From positions 38,687-102,686 of IMG/VR virus record IMGVR_UViG_3300032268_000887: DNA of 64,000 nucleotides, one strand, 5' to 3'. Shown one piece after another: positions 36,695 to 45,533 of this stretch. Position 1 is the first letter of the stretch, and each line of letters begins with the position of its first letter. The notes beneath the pieces were generated by a model. The model ran no database searches. It was not told where the DNA came from and saw only the letters and a list, made by a program, of their open reading frames with translations. The stretch comes from a virus. Made by a program: the position numbers and the translations under genes.

Positions 36695-37098
36695 TAGTCG
36701 TCTGACCCCCACTTTTTCACTGTTTGCTGCGCTGCGTGCACTGCTCCTAAGTCGTTCATGTTTGGAATTAAGCCTTGGGACATTCTATCTTTTTGTTCTG
36801 AATATTCTTCTTCTGAAATTCTATTTAATCCTGGAACAAAAATACATTCTCCATCTCCTGGATCTCCATAATACTGTGCTGCTTTTTTTAATTCTGATAT
36901 CTTTGATATATCCCCCTTCATAGAAGGAATATTTAAAACAGACCCAGTTCCATCGGTAAACCATTTTCCGGTTGATTGCTTATAAACATAAAGACCCCAG
37001 TCATAATACTTATCAATTACTTTTATACGAGACTCTCCCACTTGGCCTTTCATTTTGGGCCTAGGCTTGCCAACTTTTTTCTTTTTGTCTAAATTCAT
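36694..37098 (-). CDS. hypothetical protein before portal
   Basis: A 134-residue protein with a very basic N-terminus (KKKKVGKPRPKMK), a small beta domain (GLYVYKQSTGKWFTDGTGS) and a helical tail. I do not recognise it; the basic end could bind DNA, as in a small terminase or packaging accessory, but there is no motif proof. The ATG at 37098 is seven bases after TATACT and so suits a leaderless start; an ATG two codons earlier lies too close to the box. Confidence 0.6.
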   Translation of the reverse strand: MNLDKKKKVGKPRPKMKGQVGESRIKVIDKYYDWGLYVYKQSTGKWFTDGTGSVLNIPSMKGDISKISELKKAAQYYGDPGDGECIFVPGLNRISEEEYSEQKDRMSQGLIPNMNDLGAVHAAQQTVKKWGSDD

Positions 37099-37105
37099 AA
37101 CCATC

Positions 37106-37111
37106 AGTATA
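37106..37111 (-). promoter_or_regulatory. -10 box for leaderless pre-portal gene
   Basis: TATACT on the minus strand, seven bases before the ATG at 37098. It probably drives the portal transcript. Confidence 0.55.
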
Positions 37112-37116
37112 CCATA

Positions 37117-40100
37117 TTAGACTGGATTGACAATCTGTGTTTGCCAAGATGTATCTGAATATATCTTTACAGAATCTGCCGTAAATGTTAGATCTTGCTG
37201 GGTATTGCTATCAATTACGATCTTATTTCTGCCAGTGTAATTTTCGTATAAGACTGATGGATTTACTCCGTATAACTCTGATGAGGATAGAACCAAAACT
37301 CCATTCCAGTTATAAGATGTGTACCAATATGTCCAATATAAATCAGAAGACCCACTATTCTTTACCCTAAGCCATGGCCTATAAATTTTGCTTTGAATGT
37401 CTTGTAATGCAGTAGACTGGTAGTTAGTAATATTATTAAAAAGAAAAGGTCCATTTAAATTTATATATCCTAAGAAATTGTCTATATTAATGCTATTTGC
37501 AAAAGAGACTCCAATAACAGACCACTCTTTTGCTTCCAGAACTGGATCTTTTACTAGATTTCCATTAATATAAAATGCAAGACCATTTACTTGCTGTCCA
37601 TTTGATTTATTAACGGCAAACAATTTTCCTCTATCTCCTTGTTCACTGATAGCAGAAACAAAAAATTGAATAGTGTCATTTTTATGCTGCAACTCAAAAA
37701 CCTGTACAGAGCCGTATGGAAATTTATCAAAACCATATCTTAGCCATACCTGTAAAGCACTTATCTTGTAATTATTTGAAAGACTGCTGTTTATTGGGAC
37801 GCTTACTCCTCTATTTGTAAAAGGGCTAAATGATCCTCTTATTTCTATTCCGCTTTTTTTTGTTAAATATAAATATGGGGCACTTTCTTTAAATATAGTA
37901 GTTGGATTTTTAGCCCTATAGTCGTAGTAAATACCAGATTTTTTATATGGGTAAATTGGAACACCAAATCTTGTTCCAATCTTTTTTGCACTATTATAGT
38001 CAAATGCTTGAGAAGCAATTTCTAGTTTTTTTAATTTTATATTCTTATTTTGAGTTCCTTGTATTTTAAAGTCTAAATGTACAACAATTGCTAATGAGTT
38101 AAAATCTACCCCAATTGGAGGATAAATAATTGTGTTATCTGCAACTTCAAAAATTTTATTTTGCCAATTTGAAAAATTAGAAACATTTAAAACTTTATCA
38201 TTATTTAATAAAACAATGTTTCCTGCATCAAAATCATTTAGATTTTTATTGGCTCCCGACTCAATAGATTGAATACTTATATAACTTTTAATCATAGAGG
38301 AAGAAGTGTCGTAATAGTATGTTTTAACAGATTTTTGTCTGACATCTTCATAATCTTCCCACCCAGTAAATAGAGCATTGTCTAATTGGCTATATGATCT
38401 TTGAACGGTATGATCATAGGCAAGTTCTAAGCCTTCATAATCCCACATAGGCGATTGCTCTGTAGAAGAAAGAACTGTTGGGGCTGGATAATCTAAATTA
38501 AATTGTAATAAATCAAGGCCGTAAATTTTTTCTCCACGAGAATTGTTTACGTATGAAGCAAAATATGACAAAGGAATATAGTCTTCCCAATATCCAGCAG
38601 AAGCCGTATCTAGGTAAAATTTTTGATATTTTAATTGAGGAATTAAACTATAAGTAGATGTATGCTCCCTAAAGTCATTTCCCTTGATTATTTTTACCAA
38701 ACCATTTGACTCAAATAGGTCAGAAACCAAACTAATATTGTAGTTACTAAAAATATGAAATTTAAAAAATTTACCTTTAAAATTTTCAAGACCACTGTTA
38801 TTTGCTCCTAAATAAATCTTTAATTTACTTTTATTTCCAAAAAATGTTGATAGGTTGGAGCCAAAAGAATTAACCATTGTTTTCAAATCAAACCCGACTG
38901 GTACATACGTGTCTGCTAAAACTGAAACGCTTTCATTTAAGACTGTTAAGTTTTGATTATATGAAAAATAATATTTTATAACATCATCTTCTAGCGTTGC
39001 CTTAAAGTAGTCCCCGTTATCAATATTGTGAATTTGAAAGATTGTTTGAACATCTTCCAGCGCAGCATCAAATTTTATAACACCGACAATGCCCTGAATG
39101 TCTTCTTTAATTATAGAAAAATTATCAAAATAGGCGTATGTTTTTTTATTATCCCAGTCTTCGTTAGGCCTAAATGTAAAGTAGTTAAAATCATCATCTT
39201 GAATTAAACTGTTATCATCTGCAAATTTTTCATTTGTATAATCATCTAAAAATATTGTTGGCAAATTGTATTTTGGCAAAGACATGGTTTTTTCTGTAAC
39301 AGCAAGGTTATCTCTTGTTCCCTGAGCCCATCTTCCCATATTTGGATATGTATAGTTTGCTGTATACTCTGCAAAAGGATAATCAATGTAGGCTGAGGTT
39401 GCCCCGTAGCCCGCATTCATTGTTTCTGGGGAGACAACTGCCTGTCCATAGACCCATCTTTTTTTTGCTACGAGGTCTGACACTAAATATGAATAAATAG
39501 CAATACAGTCTATTTCATATTGATGATTGTTGTAACAATAAAATCCTAACCAATCTTGCTCTTTGTCAGACTCACTAAACTCTGATGGCAAACTTATAGT
39601 TGACATATCAATATTTAATGAAATAACCTGCTCTCCGTTAATTAACAAAGAAGCGTTGCTAGAAGAAAGTTTTATTTGAACAAGCATTGGCCTATACCAT
39701 TCTCCAACATAGTGAGACTCAAAATGTTTTCCAATAACAAGAGTTATGAACCCATCTTCTACGTATAGTCCGTCGTTTGATCCAATTGGTCCAAAAATTC
39801 TTGATGCCCCGACATTTTCTCCATAGTTAATTCTTATCCACATTTCTGTCGTATATTCTCTATATTTACCAATCTCATTTAAGAAACCAAATCCCGGAAT
39901 AATTAAAGATGGCTTTGAGGTGTCGCTATTTGGAATAATTTTTGTAATACTGTCAGAGCCATATACCATTGGAATACTCGTATTTTTAGCAGTTAACTTA
40001 TTATTGTCTACTAGATAATAGCCATTTTTTATTCCCGAAACATATGAATTTAAATTTACGGCCCCATCTATTCCCGACAGTTCAATGTTGTTTGGAAAAG

Positions 40101-40722
40101 AAGAAACTGTTTTACCTAAAGATGTTGTGTTAAAGTTTTCAGAGCATTGGCCAACAGTAAAACCATTAGTAAAAACTTGGTAGTTATCTGTTGATGGTGC
40201 GCCACCTTCAAATTTTATTTTTATTATTGGCCTAAAAGAAGTGTTTTGGTTTGGAAATATAGAAGTGCTAGAAAGAAATGCCCATTTTTGAGAAGTGCTA
40301 AAAGAATATTCTGTAATTTTTTCAACATTTTCTCCAGAAGAGACATCGGTATATTCAAACCCAATTGATATTGATTTTAAAAATGCGCTTTCTGTGTAAA
40401 AGTAACACCCTGTAGTTAAAGTTGCTAAATCAAAATTTAACTGATTAAGACTAGTTAGATCCGACCCTGTAAATTTAAGTTCTTTTTCTGCACCTACAAA
40501 ATCATCAAATTCTATTAAATTTTTTACACTATTGGAAAATGGTTGATTTAAATCTGAGGTATCACTAGTAACTGTAGAATCAGGAGACGTCCAGAGGCTT
40601 GTCAAGTTTCTTTGTGCTTCCGAAATTAAAGATAAGTAGTCAGCATTATCGTCTAGTGACCAAAGCCCTATTGGGTGCTCTGCAAAAATTTTTTCTGCAT
40701 ATAAATTAGATTTAATAGACAT
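37117..40722 (-). CDS. large LamG/lectin-like structural protein
   Basis: A 1201-residue beta-rich virion protein. The N-terminal LYAEKIFAEHPIGLWSLDDN segment is the usual opening of LamG/concanavalin-type phage proteins. Lectin-like strands recur (EMWIRINYG, MLVQIKLSSSNASLLINGEQ, and ALQVWLRYG near residue 980), suggesting two or three jelly-roll domains. Likely a host-recognition or decoration protein. It lies between the reductase region and the portal. A TAAAAT box precedes the ATG by nine bases. Confidence 0.7.
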   Translation of the reverse strand: MSIKSNLYAEKIFAEHPIGLWSLDDNADYLSLISEAQRNLTSLWTSPDSTVTSDTSDLNQPFSNSVKNLIEFDDFVGAEKELKFTGSDLTSLNQLNFDLATLTTGCYFYTESAFLKSISIGFEYTDVSSGENVEKITEYSFSTSQKWAFLSSTSIFPNQNTSFRPIIKIKFEGGAPSTDNYQVFTNGFTVGQCSENFNTTSLGKTVSSFPNNIELSGIDGAVNLNSYVSGIKNGYYLVDNNKLTAKNTSIPMVYGSDSITKIIPNSDTSKPSLIIPGFGFLNEIGKYREYTTEMWIRINYGENVGASRIFGPIGSNDGLYVEDGFITLVIGKHFESHYVGEWYRPMLVQIKLSSSNASLLINGEQVISLNIDMSTISLPSEFSESDKEQDWLGFYCYNNHQYEIDCIAIYSYLVSDLVAKKRWVYGQAVVSPETMNAGYGATSAYIDYPFAEYTANYTYPNMGRWAQGTRDNLAVTEKTMSLPKYNLPTIFLDDYTNEKFADDNSLIQDDDFNYFTFRPNEDWDNKKTYAYFDNFSIIKEDIQGIVGVIKFDAALEDVQTIFQIHNIDNGDYFKATLEDDVIKYYFSYNQNLTVLNESVSVLADTYVPVGFDLKTMVNSFGSNLSTFFGNKSKLKIYLGANNSGLENFKGKFFKFHIFSNYNISLVSDLFESNGLVKIIKGNDFREHTSTYSLIPQLKYQKFYLDTASAGYWEDYIPLSYFASYVNNSRGEKIYGLDLLQFNLDYPAPTVLSSTEQSPMWDYEGLELAYDHTVQRSYSQLDNALFTGWEDYEDVRQKSVKTYYYDTSSSMIKSYISIQSIESGANKNLNDFDAGNIVLLNNDKVLNVSNFSNWQNKIFEVADNTIIYPPIGVDFNSLAIVVHLDFKIQGTQNKNIKLKKLEIASQAFDYNSAKKIGTRFGVPIYPYKKSGIYYDYRAKNPTTIFKESAPYLYLTKKSGIEIRGSFSPFTNRGVSVPINSSLSNNYKISALQVWLRYGFDKFPYGSVQVFELQHKNDTIQFFVSAISEQGDRGKLFAVNKSNGQQVNGLAFYINGNLVKDPVLEAKEWSVIGVSFANSINIDNFLGYINLNGPFLFNNITNYQSTALQDIQSKIYRPWLRVKNSGSSDLYWTYWYTSYNWNGVLVLSSSELYGVNPSVLYENYTGRNKIVIDSNTQQDLTFTADSVKIYSDTSWQTQIVNPV

Positions 40723-40742
40723 TGTTAGTCTATTTTATCATA

Positions 40743-41342
40743 TTAAAGGTTTTCCCAAAGCGGATTTCCCCAATGAATATCTTCGTATTTTAAACCTAAA
40801 TATGGAGATTCTCCAATTGGAGCATTCCAAAAATCAGACAGGAACATGTCTTTTTCTGTGACCGTTGTAAAGCCTCTCATAAAGTCTTTAGTTTCTGGAA
40901 AAATAATGCAATCTCCAACCTTGAGTTCTTTTGCTATTTTATAATTTTCAAATTTAAATATTCCGCCACCATGGGAATCATTCCATTTGACTATTGATCT
41001 AAATACGTTTTTTGGCCTATCTTCTGAATAAAACATTGTTATTTCTTTTCCTGGAGAATATCTTAAAATATAACTTTTTCCAAGAATGGGACGATTATAT
41101 TCAATTCCTGTTATTTTAGTAACTGCTTCTTTTATAGCAATTGCATATTTTTCAAATATAGATACAACCTCTTTTGGCATATCCCCATAAGTAGTTATAT
41201 CAAAATTTATTCCAGGAATATTAAATAAAGAGTCATGAAGCGGTATATGATCTTCTGGAGTATTAAATTTTACAGAATTGAGAAATTCTTCAATAGTCTT
41301 TAAATCTTCTTTAGTAGCAACATTTATTATTTGGTAACTCAT
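40743..41342 (-). CDS. degenerate 2OG-oxygenase-like protein
   Basis: A 199-residue protein whose core (SIVKWNDSHGGGIFKFENYK, then KVGDCIIFPETKDFMRGFTTV) has the double-stranded beta-helix pattern of 2OG-Fe(II) oxygenases, including the GGxxxF turn and VGDxIxFP strand. The iron ligands appear lost: the HxD place reads YSED and the distal His place reads MRG. It may be an inactive or repurposed cupin-like protein. AAGGAGATAAA precedes the ATG. It follows the ribonucleotide reductase gene. Confidence 0.55.
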   Translation of the reverse strand: MSYQIINVATKEDLKTIEEFLNSVKFNTPEDHIPLHDSLFNIPGINFDITTYGDMPKEVVSIFEKYAIAIKEAVTKITGIEYNRPILGKSYILRYSPGKEITMFYSEDRPKNVFRSIVKWNDSHGGGIFKFENYKIAKELKVGDCIIFPETKDFMRGFTTVTEKDMFLSDFWNAPIGESPYLGLKYEDIHWGNPLWENL

Positions 41343-41351
41343 TTTATCTCC

Positions 41352-43382
41352 TTAGTAAAATTTAATTTCACAGGCATCTGTACTGCAATAAGCCTCGCCT
41401 TGTGCTTCTAGATTTTTTACGCCATCATAAATTGCAGACCAATCAATTTTTCCAATTTTTCCAACATAAGAATTATACTCTTCTTTAGTTATTTGAGTAT
41501 AAGGTTGTTGAGGATATGTTTTATTTCCCATTGGTAAAAATGATACTGCTTTTAATTGCCCCTCGTACATGTGCAAGGCTGGAGCAATAAATTTAGACTC
41601 TGTGTCTTTGTCAAATGAAAGCGTTACAGAGACCCCATTGTCTGACCAATACTTTTGAGCGGTTGCAGCCAAACCAATCTTTTCAAAAAGACTTACATCC
41701 TTTTCAGAACGAGGATGTCCAGATGCTACTGGGAAATATACTACTGAAGTATTTGCTGATACTACGTCATCTTCAATTTTATACCCTGCTGCTTTAAATA
41801 AATGCATCATTGGGTCTGTATTTCCAAACCTTATAGCACGAAGATAAAATTCTCCTCCTGGACCCCAATGAACTCCTGGCGTAGCACCAGAAAGCAATGA
41901 AACAGAGCCTGAAGGCTTGACGGTAGTTACACGAATTGATTCTCTAACGCATAGCCATTCTGAATAACTATGATCATATGAGCGAATCTTTTGATACCCC
42001 TCATCCATCCATTGACGTACTGTTGGCATACCTTTAATGTCTGCAAAAGATGCAATACCAGTTAAAGATGTTCCAATGCGACGATTACGTTGCATAATTC
42101 CATTTGTAGTTTGCCAGTGTGTTGGCATAAGCGTTACAGTTTTGCCATATAGATATGCAAATTTTAATGTACGCAAGAAATCTTCTTTGTCTTCATGTCT
42201 ATTAAGATGAACTTCTACCAATGTACAAAGTTCATAAGATTCTAATGGTTGTTCAGCGCAAGGATTAAAGCCCATAACACGAGAATCTTTTTGATCTGCA
42301 GGATCTGCTAGACGTCCATAATTACGAGCAACATCTAGCCAAATAAATCCTGGCTCTCCGTTATTTGCAATTAAATCAACATAGTCTTCATATTTTGTTC
42401 CAACCTCTGCCGAAATAGAATTATTAGACATCCAGGCCCATCCTGGATTTTCTGAATCAAAAGAATTTCTATCTGGAAAAACCTCTGCATTTTTTAAATT
42501 AATAAAATCTTTATCTTCTGGTAGCCCTAAAGCCAATGTAGCAGAACGACGTACATTTCCAGAAACAACACATGTGCCAATAAGATTTACAATGTCTACT
42601 ATTGCACGAGAGTCAAGCGTTTCTCCTGCTCTACCGCCAATTACCGTATCTATCTTACTATGTAATGCAATAAGTGGTGCGGGACCGCTAGCAACCCCTC
42701 CAAAGCCTTTTATAGGGGATCCTAGAGGACGAATAAGGTCATAGTTAAATTTCTGTATAGCCTGATTAGGACGCAGGTATGAGTTTAAAAGCATTCTTAC
42801 AGAATCTACCCAGCCTTCACGAGTATCTGGAATATCCCACATGTTTTCTGGCTCTGTTGGAGAATAAATAGACATTTCTTTATCTTGTCCTAGGGTGTCA
42901 AATCCCACTCCTATACCCAACATTAATGCGTCCATAACCCAGGCAAACAATGCTCCTGGATCATTTCGATCAATATCACGAGTAGAAACCATTGCACAAT
43001 TTTGAAGGGATGCAGAGTTACGATTTTCCATAGTCATTGGAGTTCCAAAAGCCCAAAGACCACGACCAGGAGGTGTCCATTTTAATGTAAATAGACGGTC
43101 ATATGCTTCTTGAGCAGATTTTTGAGCCTTATAGTCATTCCATGGAAGTCTATTTTCCTTGGCATGATTTTTTTGTACTGAATACATTCCTTCAACTACA
43201 CGCTTGCAAACTTCATACCATCTTTCTTTAGTTCCATCTTCTTTCATTCTAGAATAAGTACGAATAAAAGTGATCTCTCCTAGAGAGTTAGTAGCAGCAT
43301 CCTTAAATCCAAAGGGAGGTTCTGTTTGTTTATAACTCTCTAGGAATTCTGGAGATAATTTAAAAGAAAAAAAGTCTGACAT
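41352..43382 (-). CDS. nrdJ: class II (B12-dependent) ribonucleotide reductase
   Basis: A 676-residue adenosylcobalamin-dependent ribonucleoside triphosphate reductase of the monomeric type, making deoxynucleotides for phage replication. Visible are SLQNCAMVST (active-site cysteine region), GFNPCAEQPLESYELC (thiyl radical cysteine with the NPCxE motif) and the C-terminal redox pair CSTDAC. Length fits the monomeric class (about 700-740). There is no second subunit gene. GGAGGATTACGCTT precedes the ATG, and TATACT at 43424-43429 gives a leader too short for a cobalamin riboswitch. Activity needs host or external B12. Confidence 0.88.
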   Translation of the reverse strand: MSDFFSFKLSPEFLESYKQTEPPFGFKDAATNSLGEITFIRTYSRMKEDGTKERWYEVCKRVVEGMYSVQKNHAKENRLPWNDYKAQKSAQEAYDRLFTLKWTPPGRGLWAFGTPMTMENRNSASLQNCAMVSTRDIDRNDPGALFAWVMDALMLGIGVGFDTLGQDKEMSIYSPTEPENMWDIPDTREGWVDSVRMLLNSYLRPNQAIQKFNYDLIRPLGSPIKGFGGVASGPAPLIALHSKIDTVIGGRAGETLDSRAIVDIVNLIGTCVVSGNVRRSATLALGLPEDKDFINLKNAEVFPDRNSFDSENPGWAWMSNNSISAEVGTKYEDYVDLIANNGEPGFIWLDVARNYGRLADPADQKDSRVMGFNPCAEQPLESYELCTLVEVHLNRHEDKEDFLRTLKFAYLYGKTVTLMPTHWQTTNGIMQRNRRIGTSLTGIASFADIKGMPTVRQWMDEGYQKIRSYDHSYSEWLCVRESIRVTTVKPSGSVSLLSGATPGVHWGPGGEFYLRAIRFGNTDPMMHLFKAAGYKIEDDVVSANTSVVYFPVASGHPRSEKDVSLFEKIGLAATAQKYWSDNGVSVTLSFDKDTESKFIAPALHMYEGQLKAVSFLPMGNKTYPQQPYTQITKEEYNSYVGKIGKIDWSAIYDGVKNLEAQGEAYCSTDACEIKFY

Positions 43383-43501
43383 AAGCGTAATCCTCCAGAT
43401 TTTGTTAAATAATTAATAACGTAAGTATAGCAGAGTTTTTTAAATTATAAAACTGTCTATCAACTAAAGGTATAGAGTTTTATAAAAAGTAAAACTATAA
43501 A

Positions 43502-44146
43502 TTATAATAATGGGATCCATGGGATACCTGGATCATGTATTGCCTTACTTAGTGGAACAATATTAAAAGCAATGGTTATTCTTGGCTTGTCAAATGGCCA
43601 GGTATCTACTCCATGGTGGTAACCATTTAAAGAAAGAAGTATTTTTCCATTTTTGTTTTCATGTGCAAATAAAACATCGTGATCTAATTTATAAACTGTA
43701 GAGTTTGGCTCAGCATCAATTGCGTAATACCCATGAAACTCTGTTGGATCGCTACCGTGATCATCGTAAGCAATTTGTCCTGGTGTAACCACTTTAGGAC
43801 CTTTAGTATAATTAATCCAAGCAGACATGTAGTATTTTTCTTTTGCATAGTCAATTTCGTAATAATCGCAAGCCTCAATTACTAAATTTTTAACTAAAAG
43901 CATTACGTCATGCATTCTTGTATCCATAAAATTTAAAAAATTATAAGATTTTTGAAACGCTTGCATTTTTTCAGCATTATCTTTTTTGTACTCGATTGCG
44001 TCTCCAGTTATTTGATCTGTAGTAGACTTTAAATATTTCCAAGTTTCTTCTATAAAATTTCTTAACCCTGGATCATTTCTGTAAATTTCACCAGTAAAAA
44101 ACTTATGTGGCTTCCCAGTTTTTTCTAACATTGTTTGATTTGACAT
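43502..44146 (-). CDS. 2OG-oxygenase-like protein, tandem copy 3
   Basis: A 214-residue member of a three-gene paralogous array. It keeps the FHGYYAIDAEPNSTVYKL strand, the GYHHG pair and the PRITIAFNIVP strand seen in its two neighbours, and the C-terminal WIPL. The first iron ligand region reads DDHGSD instead of WHEHGG, so ligand geometry may differ. I use the ATG at 44146 with AAAGGAGATAAA just upstream; the frame runs to a GTG at 44197 overlapping the previous gene. This is the most divergent copy. Confidence 0.65.
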   Translation of the reverse strand: MSNQTMLEKTGKPHKFFTGEIYRNDPGLRNFIEETWKYLKSTTDQITGDAIEYKKDNAEKMQAFQKSYNFLNFMDTRMHDVMLLVKNLVIEACDYYEIDYAKEKYYMSAWINYTKGPKVVTPGQIAYDDHGSDPTEFHGYYAIDAEPNSTVYKLDHDVLFAHENKNGKILLSLNGYHHGVDTWPFDKPRITIAFNIVPLSKAIHDPGIPWIPLL

Positions 44147-44178
44147 TTTATCTCCTTTTTTATTATTATTTTTGCTGT

Positions 44179-44841
44179 CTAGGTTAGTGGTATCCACTTA
44201 TGTGGATCAAAATTTAACATGTTTTTTGCTGGAGATATGTCATAGGCAATAGTTATTCTTGGTTTATCTTCAAACCAATCATCTCTTCCATGTGGATGAC
44301 CAGTCTCTGACAGAATAGCCCTATTATTTTTGTTGATATTTTCAAAAATTTTGTCATCTTCTGCATCTATTTTATAAAATGTTGAAGAGGGTTCTGCATT
44401 AACACAGTAGTATCCATGAAACCAAGGAGCGCCCATGCCACCAGAATGATCATGAAAATGATGTGGATTTTTTAATGGATTTACGCCTCCATTATCTTTT
44501 TCTGATTTTATGGTTTTATAATCTAAATTAAACCAACCATGTATAAAATATTGCTCATTTTCAAAGTCTATGTCGTAATAATTGCACGCTTCTTTTGCCA
44601 ATTTGGAAAGTGATTTATACAGATTATGTATGGCTGGATGCGTAAATGTAAAAATATTATAATGATCTATTCCAAAAATTGTAACAGCGCCTGGATTATT
44701 TTTATGCTTTAAAAATAAATCATTGGGGATGCTGCAAATATTATCTTTTACAATTTTTTCGTTTAACTGTGTTAGATATTCAAAAAGACTATCTAAATTA
44801 TTATCAACATATGTATCAAAGAATTGATGTTTTTTTTTCAT
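44179..44841 (-). CDS. 2OG-oxygenase-like protein, tandem copy 2
   Basis: A 220-residue paralogue of its neighbours. Core motifs are HFHDHSGG, APWFHGYYCVNAEPSSTFYK, ETGHPHGRDDW and PRITIAYDISP, followed by C-terminal WIPLT. The HxH and GHxH elements plus the Arg of PRITIA suit iron and co-substrate binding in a phage oxygenase family like 2OG-FeII_Oxy_5. The ATG at 44841 overlaps the upstream stop as ATGA. Function unknown; a protein or glycan hydroxylase is plausible. Confidence 0.68.
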   Translation of the reverse strand: MKKKHQFFDTYVDNNLDSLFEYLTQLNEKIVKDNICSIPNDLFLKHKNNPGAVTIFGIDHYNIFTFTHPAIHNLYKSLSKLAKEACNYYDIDFENEQYFIHGWFNLDYKTIKSEKDNGGVNPLKNPHHFHDHSGGMGAPWFHGYYCVNAEPSSTFYKIDAEDDKIFENINKNNRAILSETGHPHGRDDWFEDKPRITIAYDISPAKNMLNFDPHKWIPLT

Positions 44842-45485
44842 GCTAGAGGAATCCAATGTTGCTCCCAGTCATACATAACCCCTTTAAAAGGAATAACATC
44901 ATACGCAATGGTTATTCTTGGACCAGCCCAATCCCAATCAGCCATAGCATGAGGATGTCCAGTTTCAGAAAGAATAGCCCTATTGTTTTTATTTATATTT
45001 TCAAAATCTTTATCAAATACTTTATAATGAGTTGTTGATGGTTCTGCCTTTACAGAATAATACCCGTGAAACCATGGAGCGCCCGAGCCACCATGCTCGT
45101 GCCAATCAAGTTTTCCAGTATGGCTATAATTAACATTAAACCAGCCTTGTACCCAAAAATCTTCTTTTTCAAAATCAAGATTATAATGTTTGCAAGCCTC
45201 AACAGTCATGTCCCTTACTGATCTAAATAATTTATGAATTGCTGGGTGATAAAATTGAAAAACATTATATTTATTCCACTTGCTTGTAGTTATACTTCCG
45301 GAAGAATCCCAAATAGTTTTTTCGCCTTTGTCATCTTTTAATATTTCGCCATTTTTAATACGTTCAGACTGTGCAATTAAAAAATTTGATAAATTGTCTA
45401 AGTCAGAGTCTAAAGTCCTTTCAAAAAATTTATGAGGGACGTCTTTATTTTGACTAGTACTTTTTAAAGGAACATTTTCGTACAT
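44838..45485 (-). CDS. 2OG-oxygenase-like protein, tandem copy 1
   Basis: A 215-residue protein, first of the three-gene array. Candidate iron ligands are His129/His131 (WHEHGG) and His177 or His179 (TGHPHA), with Arg190 in GPRITIAYD as the likely 2-oxoglutarate binder. The C-terminus reads HWIPLA, matching the WIPL ends of copies 2 and 3. GGAGATTAA precedes the ATG and TATACT lies about 20 bases further up. The array lies directly behind a Hint-domain repeat protein, a possible substrate. Confidence 0.7.
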   Translation of the reverse strand: MYENVPLKSTSQNKDVPHKFFERTLDSDLDNLSNFLIAQSERIKNGEILKDDKGEKTIWDSSGSITTSKWNKYNVFQFYHPAIHKLFRSVRDMTVEACKHYNLDFEKEDFWVQGWFNVNYSHTGKLDWHEHGGSGAPWFHGYYSVKAEPSTTHYKVFDKDFENINKNNRAILSETGHPHAMADWDWAGPRITIAYDVIPFKGVMYDWEQHWIPLA

Positions 45486-45533
45486 TTAATCTCCATTTCT
45501 TTATATAGTATAGCATAAAGAAAATAAGATTTT

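Noticed and set aside
43383-43501. Possible cobalamin riboswitch before the B12-dependent reductase
   Set aside because: The predicted leader is only about 37 bases and shows no B12-box-like conserved stretch.
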